Origin: Ichthyophonus hoferi
Taxonomy: Eukaryota; Opisthokonta; Ichthyosporea; Ichthyophonida; Ichthyophonidae
NCBI GenBank assembly: GCA_002751075.1
Contig: NAOQ01000473.1
Span: 4,233 to 57,482 of the forward strand
Direction: 5' to 3'
Length of the DNA stretch: 53,250 nt
Shown: one piece after another, positions 50,086 to 53,250 of the stretch
Numbering within the stretch: position 1 is the stretch's first letter
Layout of the letters: each line of letters begins with the position of its first letter
Program-made: the position numbers and the translations under genes
Notes under the pieces: model-generated
Told to the model about the DNA's origin: nothing
What the model saw: only the letters and a program-made list of their open reading frames with translations
The model's database searches: none

Positions 50086-51236
50086 GTTGTAACAAGAGAC
50101 TGTCTTAAGTCTAACAATATGTCCATATATGTGTATATATTTTGTTTATTATACTGATGTATGAAGAATGTGCCTCAAATATATGATTTTTAATTATGAC
50201 CAGCTAATGCTATTGCTAAATATGATTGGAGAGCTAATTATGATGCTCCAAATGATTGGATTTATGATCATACTAATATAAATGATTGCATTTAAGATTT
50301 AGAAATAGCCTATCACAAAGTGAAATTAGAAATAAAATCATTTTATTATTGCATAATATTAAATAAGTCATTAGCTCATATTTATTTTACGTAATTTCAG
50401 TTTGCATGCACAAAACATGCACATATTTATATATATACTATTTTCAATAATATTGCTACACAACAATCATATATTGATACTATATTACTATAATATATTA
50501 TATATTGATACGATATTACTATAGTATATTGTAGAGCAATCTGTGGTAGTTCCGGTGACTTTTCCACAGGCTTCAAGGTCTCCAATTAGGTTTTGAAACC
50601 TTAACATATATTTTCCTCTAACTAGTTAGGCTTTGGCATAGTTCTTTCGCTACCTAAGGGCAGTCTGTGGAACCACTCTTTTATGAGCGTTACCGCATTT
50701 ATATTTATACGCAATTGCAACTTGTACAAAGTCAATATATTAGGTTACTAATGTATCATATTGTGGTAGCTGTAATAGTTATCGTTTTGAATATATTCCT
50801 TAGTGTCAAAAACCCAAGATTTTACTCCCCAGATACTGCGTACAAACCATAAGATTGGGTTTCAATGAGGTTGGATTGGCGAATAGTAAATTGTTCTGCA
50901 ATTCTGTGATATCTACTGCGAATTCCAAAGAACCACAAATTAACAGGATGTTGAACTACGCTACTGAAGATTATACATTTGCATCTAAACTCGTGCAAAA
51001 CCGAAACCTGTTTGCCGCATATATTATATTATATGTTTGATAGAAATAATTGAAGCTGAGGTCCCTTTATTTCTTATTTTATTTGCATTTTTGTCATTTA
51101 TAACTATATATCACTATATTTATGTCGTTAATTAATCAGATGAGTTAATCAAAGTGAATTACAACTGCTTGGTGATTATTAATGCAAGAAAGAATAGTTT
51201 TGAAAAATACAAAGCAACGAAAACCAATTTATAATA

Positions 51237-51638
51237 TGTTGAAACACGTTTAATATGTTACAATGATTCCTTAATTAAGTATCTCTGTATTAAAATATAA
51301 AATGTCTTCTACCTAATTACCAACTCCTATTAATCAATATTAAACATTATTTAGCTAACATGTATGATAATTTGAAAAATCTATTTCAAACCTACACAGT
51401 AATGAATCAGATTAAGATTAATCCCTGTATATCATATTTTATTAGGTGTAAAGTTTAATTTCAATTCAATCTCACTACATCACATGTGTTTAGAATTGTA
51501 TAAAATAATTACAATGTGGTTGAGATAGGGCTTTTGGTTTAGTTTACATTATAGTACACTATCTGACATGCATCATTGTTAGGGTAATGCTTAAAATCAA
51601 GAGAGGGTATGAGCACCCAATGTCTTCACTATTTTAAC
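51237..51638 (-). mobile_element. M1 element copy G (reverse)
   Basis: Starts TGTTGAAACACGTTTAATAT and ends ACTATTTTAACA. Landmarks: TTACAATGATTCCTTAATTA, ATTTAGCTAACATGTATGAT, TCACTACATCACATGTGTTT and CTGACATGCATCATTGTTAG. Confidence 0.68.
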
Positions 51639-51860
51639 AGAAAATTTCCAACTCTTCATTATAATCTACTTTGCTTTTCTAATTAGACAAATTAAAGCAT
51701 GTAAAAACTTGAAGCTATTAAAATATCAAGTAATAGTACAAATGATTATGGCTGGATTGGCCATATCCTTGCGGGACTCCTTTTCCGTTGATTTTAGAAA
51801 AACTTGGTATGACATATGTTAGAAGTTTACATAAACATATACTTAATCATTTATAAATAC

Positions 51861-52255
51861 TGTGACAGTAAACTACATGGTAAACATATGTTTTTAGCTT
51901 AAGCCATTACCTAACAATAAAACATGTCAGGTAGTGGATTATTATAGTGTAAACAAACCTAGAAGCCCAATCTCAACCACTTTGCAGTTAATTTATACAA
52001 TTCTAAACACATGTGATGTGGTTAGATTGATTCGAAATTAAATTTTGCACCTAATAAAATATGATACAGGTATTAATCTTAATCTGAATTATTACTATGT
52101 AGATTTGAAATATATTTTCCCAATTATCACATATTTTAGCCAAACAATTTTGAATTATGAATAATAGCAGCTAATAATTAGATAGAATATATTTTATACT
52201 TCAATATAAATAAATAAATAAGGAATCATTGTAATGAATTACATATGTTCCAACA
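51861..52255 (+). mobile_element. M1 element copy H (forward)
   Basis: Forward copy with a worn left end and a clear right end (GTTCCAACA). Shares TAGTGTAAACAAA, CTAGAAGCCC, CAATTCTAAACACATGTGAT and AAGGAATCATTGTAATGAAT. Pairs with copy G across a 220-bp spacer. Confidence 0.68.
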
Positions 52256-53250
52256 ATAAATATCTGTCCTTCTCAGTAAATTTGGTAAATTAAAGTGACT
52301 CAAGCTAATATATGTTGACAATATCAAGATGGCCACGAAAATTCTGGTTCTGCTCTCTGAAATATTACAATATATTAAGGCACATTAAATTAAATTCAGA
52401 AAAACTGAAAGATATTGCAAAATGTGTGTGCTTCGGTTCTTTTATATATTAGTTCAGTATATATTATTGTATTGTGTTGTTGCATGGTGTGATGTGATGC
52501 CGATACCATTATTTTTGACTGCTAATTGCAATTGTTAAGATGATCCAATTATTTGATATAATTTTCAATCAATGTCATGTGATGTCATAATTTTCAGTTT
52601 TTTAAGATTCTACAGTGCCAAGGGCAACAGGAACAATGATTTGCATGATAGCCAAGTATAGCATACATTGTAGTTTTTTTTCATCTATATAGATTATAAT
52701 ATGCATCTTCCTACATTCAAACAAGTTAGTAGGTAAAAGTATTAACTTAATAAATTTAGTAAAAATATTGTTATCAGTAGAAATGTAGTACTTTTAGTGC
52801 TTCACAATACTATTGATGAGCATGTATCTGAATCAATCAGGAACATATGAATACAGGTGTTATGTATAATATTTCCAGAAACACATTTAATGCCTTTGGC
52901 TTTAAATGTCTGTAATTGCATAAAAGAAAGCTAACTGTGCTAGCATTTCTTGAAATTTTGGGCATAAATAACTCAAGTCAACATTGAAAATTAATAAACT
53001 AAACAATCAGCAAATACTTGATTAAACAAACCCATTTTAAACTACTATACTATGCCTAAGAAATCCAAAGAAAACTAATTAACAATCTTAAGATATATTC
53101 ATCTGGGCAGAAATTACATTCCAAACATGACTTAACTTGCCAATAAAGGCAGACCTTCATTTTCCATCAACTCTGTAAAAAACACACATAAGAGAACCTA
53201 CTCATATCTAAAATCCAATGTCAACATTATCATTGACTATTAAACACTGA

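Larger units (their letters stand above)
50086..53250. other. Region upstream of CIAO1 with an inverted M1 pair
   Basis: Contains no exon I can support. A more complex stretch at about 50540-51050 has short open frames in plus orientation, and the inverted M1 pair follows (51237-51638 and 51861-52255). From 52260 to the end I see only AT-rich sequence without repeats or genes. The CIAO1 promoter should lie just right of 50085; no core element is evident. Confidence 0.5.

Noticed and set aside
1-53250. Strand bias of the ATAAT/ACAAT pentamer arrays relative to transcription
   Set aside because: The arrays looked sense-pyrimidine in several introns, but 6060-6160 (ARMC5 intron 6) and 22220-22440 (MRI1 intron 2) run the other way.
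1-53250. tRNA, rRNA and CRISPR features, and reverse-transcriptase or integrase reading frames
   Set aside because: I saw no tRNA B-box-like sequence with a matching fold, no regularly spaced direct repeats with unique spacers, and no frame with polymerase or integrase motifs. A covariance-model scan could still find a tRNA I missed.

Overview
The window is a gene-bearing stretch of an AT-rich (about 70% A+T by eye) animal nuclear genome. The genes are split by GT-AG introns of about 0.1 to 1.7 kb filled with simple repeats. Four multi-exon genes can be rebuilt exon by exon with consistent splice phases, and three of them are clear orthologues of known animal genes. ARMC5 is an animal family. 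Its divergence from the human protein, together with the AT-rich repeat-laden introns, would suit a non-bilaterian such as a sponge, but the species is a guess.

Layout. 170-292 (+): last exon of an unrecognised gene. 1726-11016 (-): ARMC5-like protein, 11 exons, 1172 residues, armadillo repeats followed by a BTB domain. 13119-20351 (-): nine-exon gene of about 224 residues that I do not recognise. 20617-31328 (+): MRI1, methylthioribose-1-phosphate isomerase, 12 exons, 364 residues, starting 265 bp head-to-head from the unknown gene. 32280-32768: assembly gap. 35042-40116 (+): SLC38/AVT-type amino-acid transporter, 8 exons, 488 residues. 42555-42848 (+): possible exon with a Pro-Glu repeat and a membrane helix. 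45661-50085 (-): CIAO1, WD-repeat protein of cytosolic iron-sulfur assembly, 8 exons, 359 residues.

The genes do not form a pathway. MRI1 serves methionine salvage, the transporter moves amino acids, CIAO1 serves Fe-S insertion, and ARMC5 is known elsewhere as an adaptor of a cullin-3 ubiquitin ligase. They look like ordinary neighbours in both orientations.

Repeats. A roughly 400-bp DNA element (here M1) ending in TGTTGrAA...TTyCAACA occurs about ten times, twice as inverted pairs with about 210 bp between them; one pair brackets the last exon of the unknown gene. Two other interspersed families (R2, R3) occur two or three times each. Micro- and minisatellites of 2, 3, 4, 5, 8, 10 and 18 bp units fill introns, and AAT runs have entered coding exons as asparagine tracts. 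Points worth a second look are a 98-nt near-perfect hairpin at 42984-43081, a high density of TGATTGG/CCAATCA (NF-Y-type) heptamers, a decayed duplicate of an MRI1 exon, AATAAA signals touching stop codons in two genes, and a G-quadruplex motif in a transporter intron.
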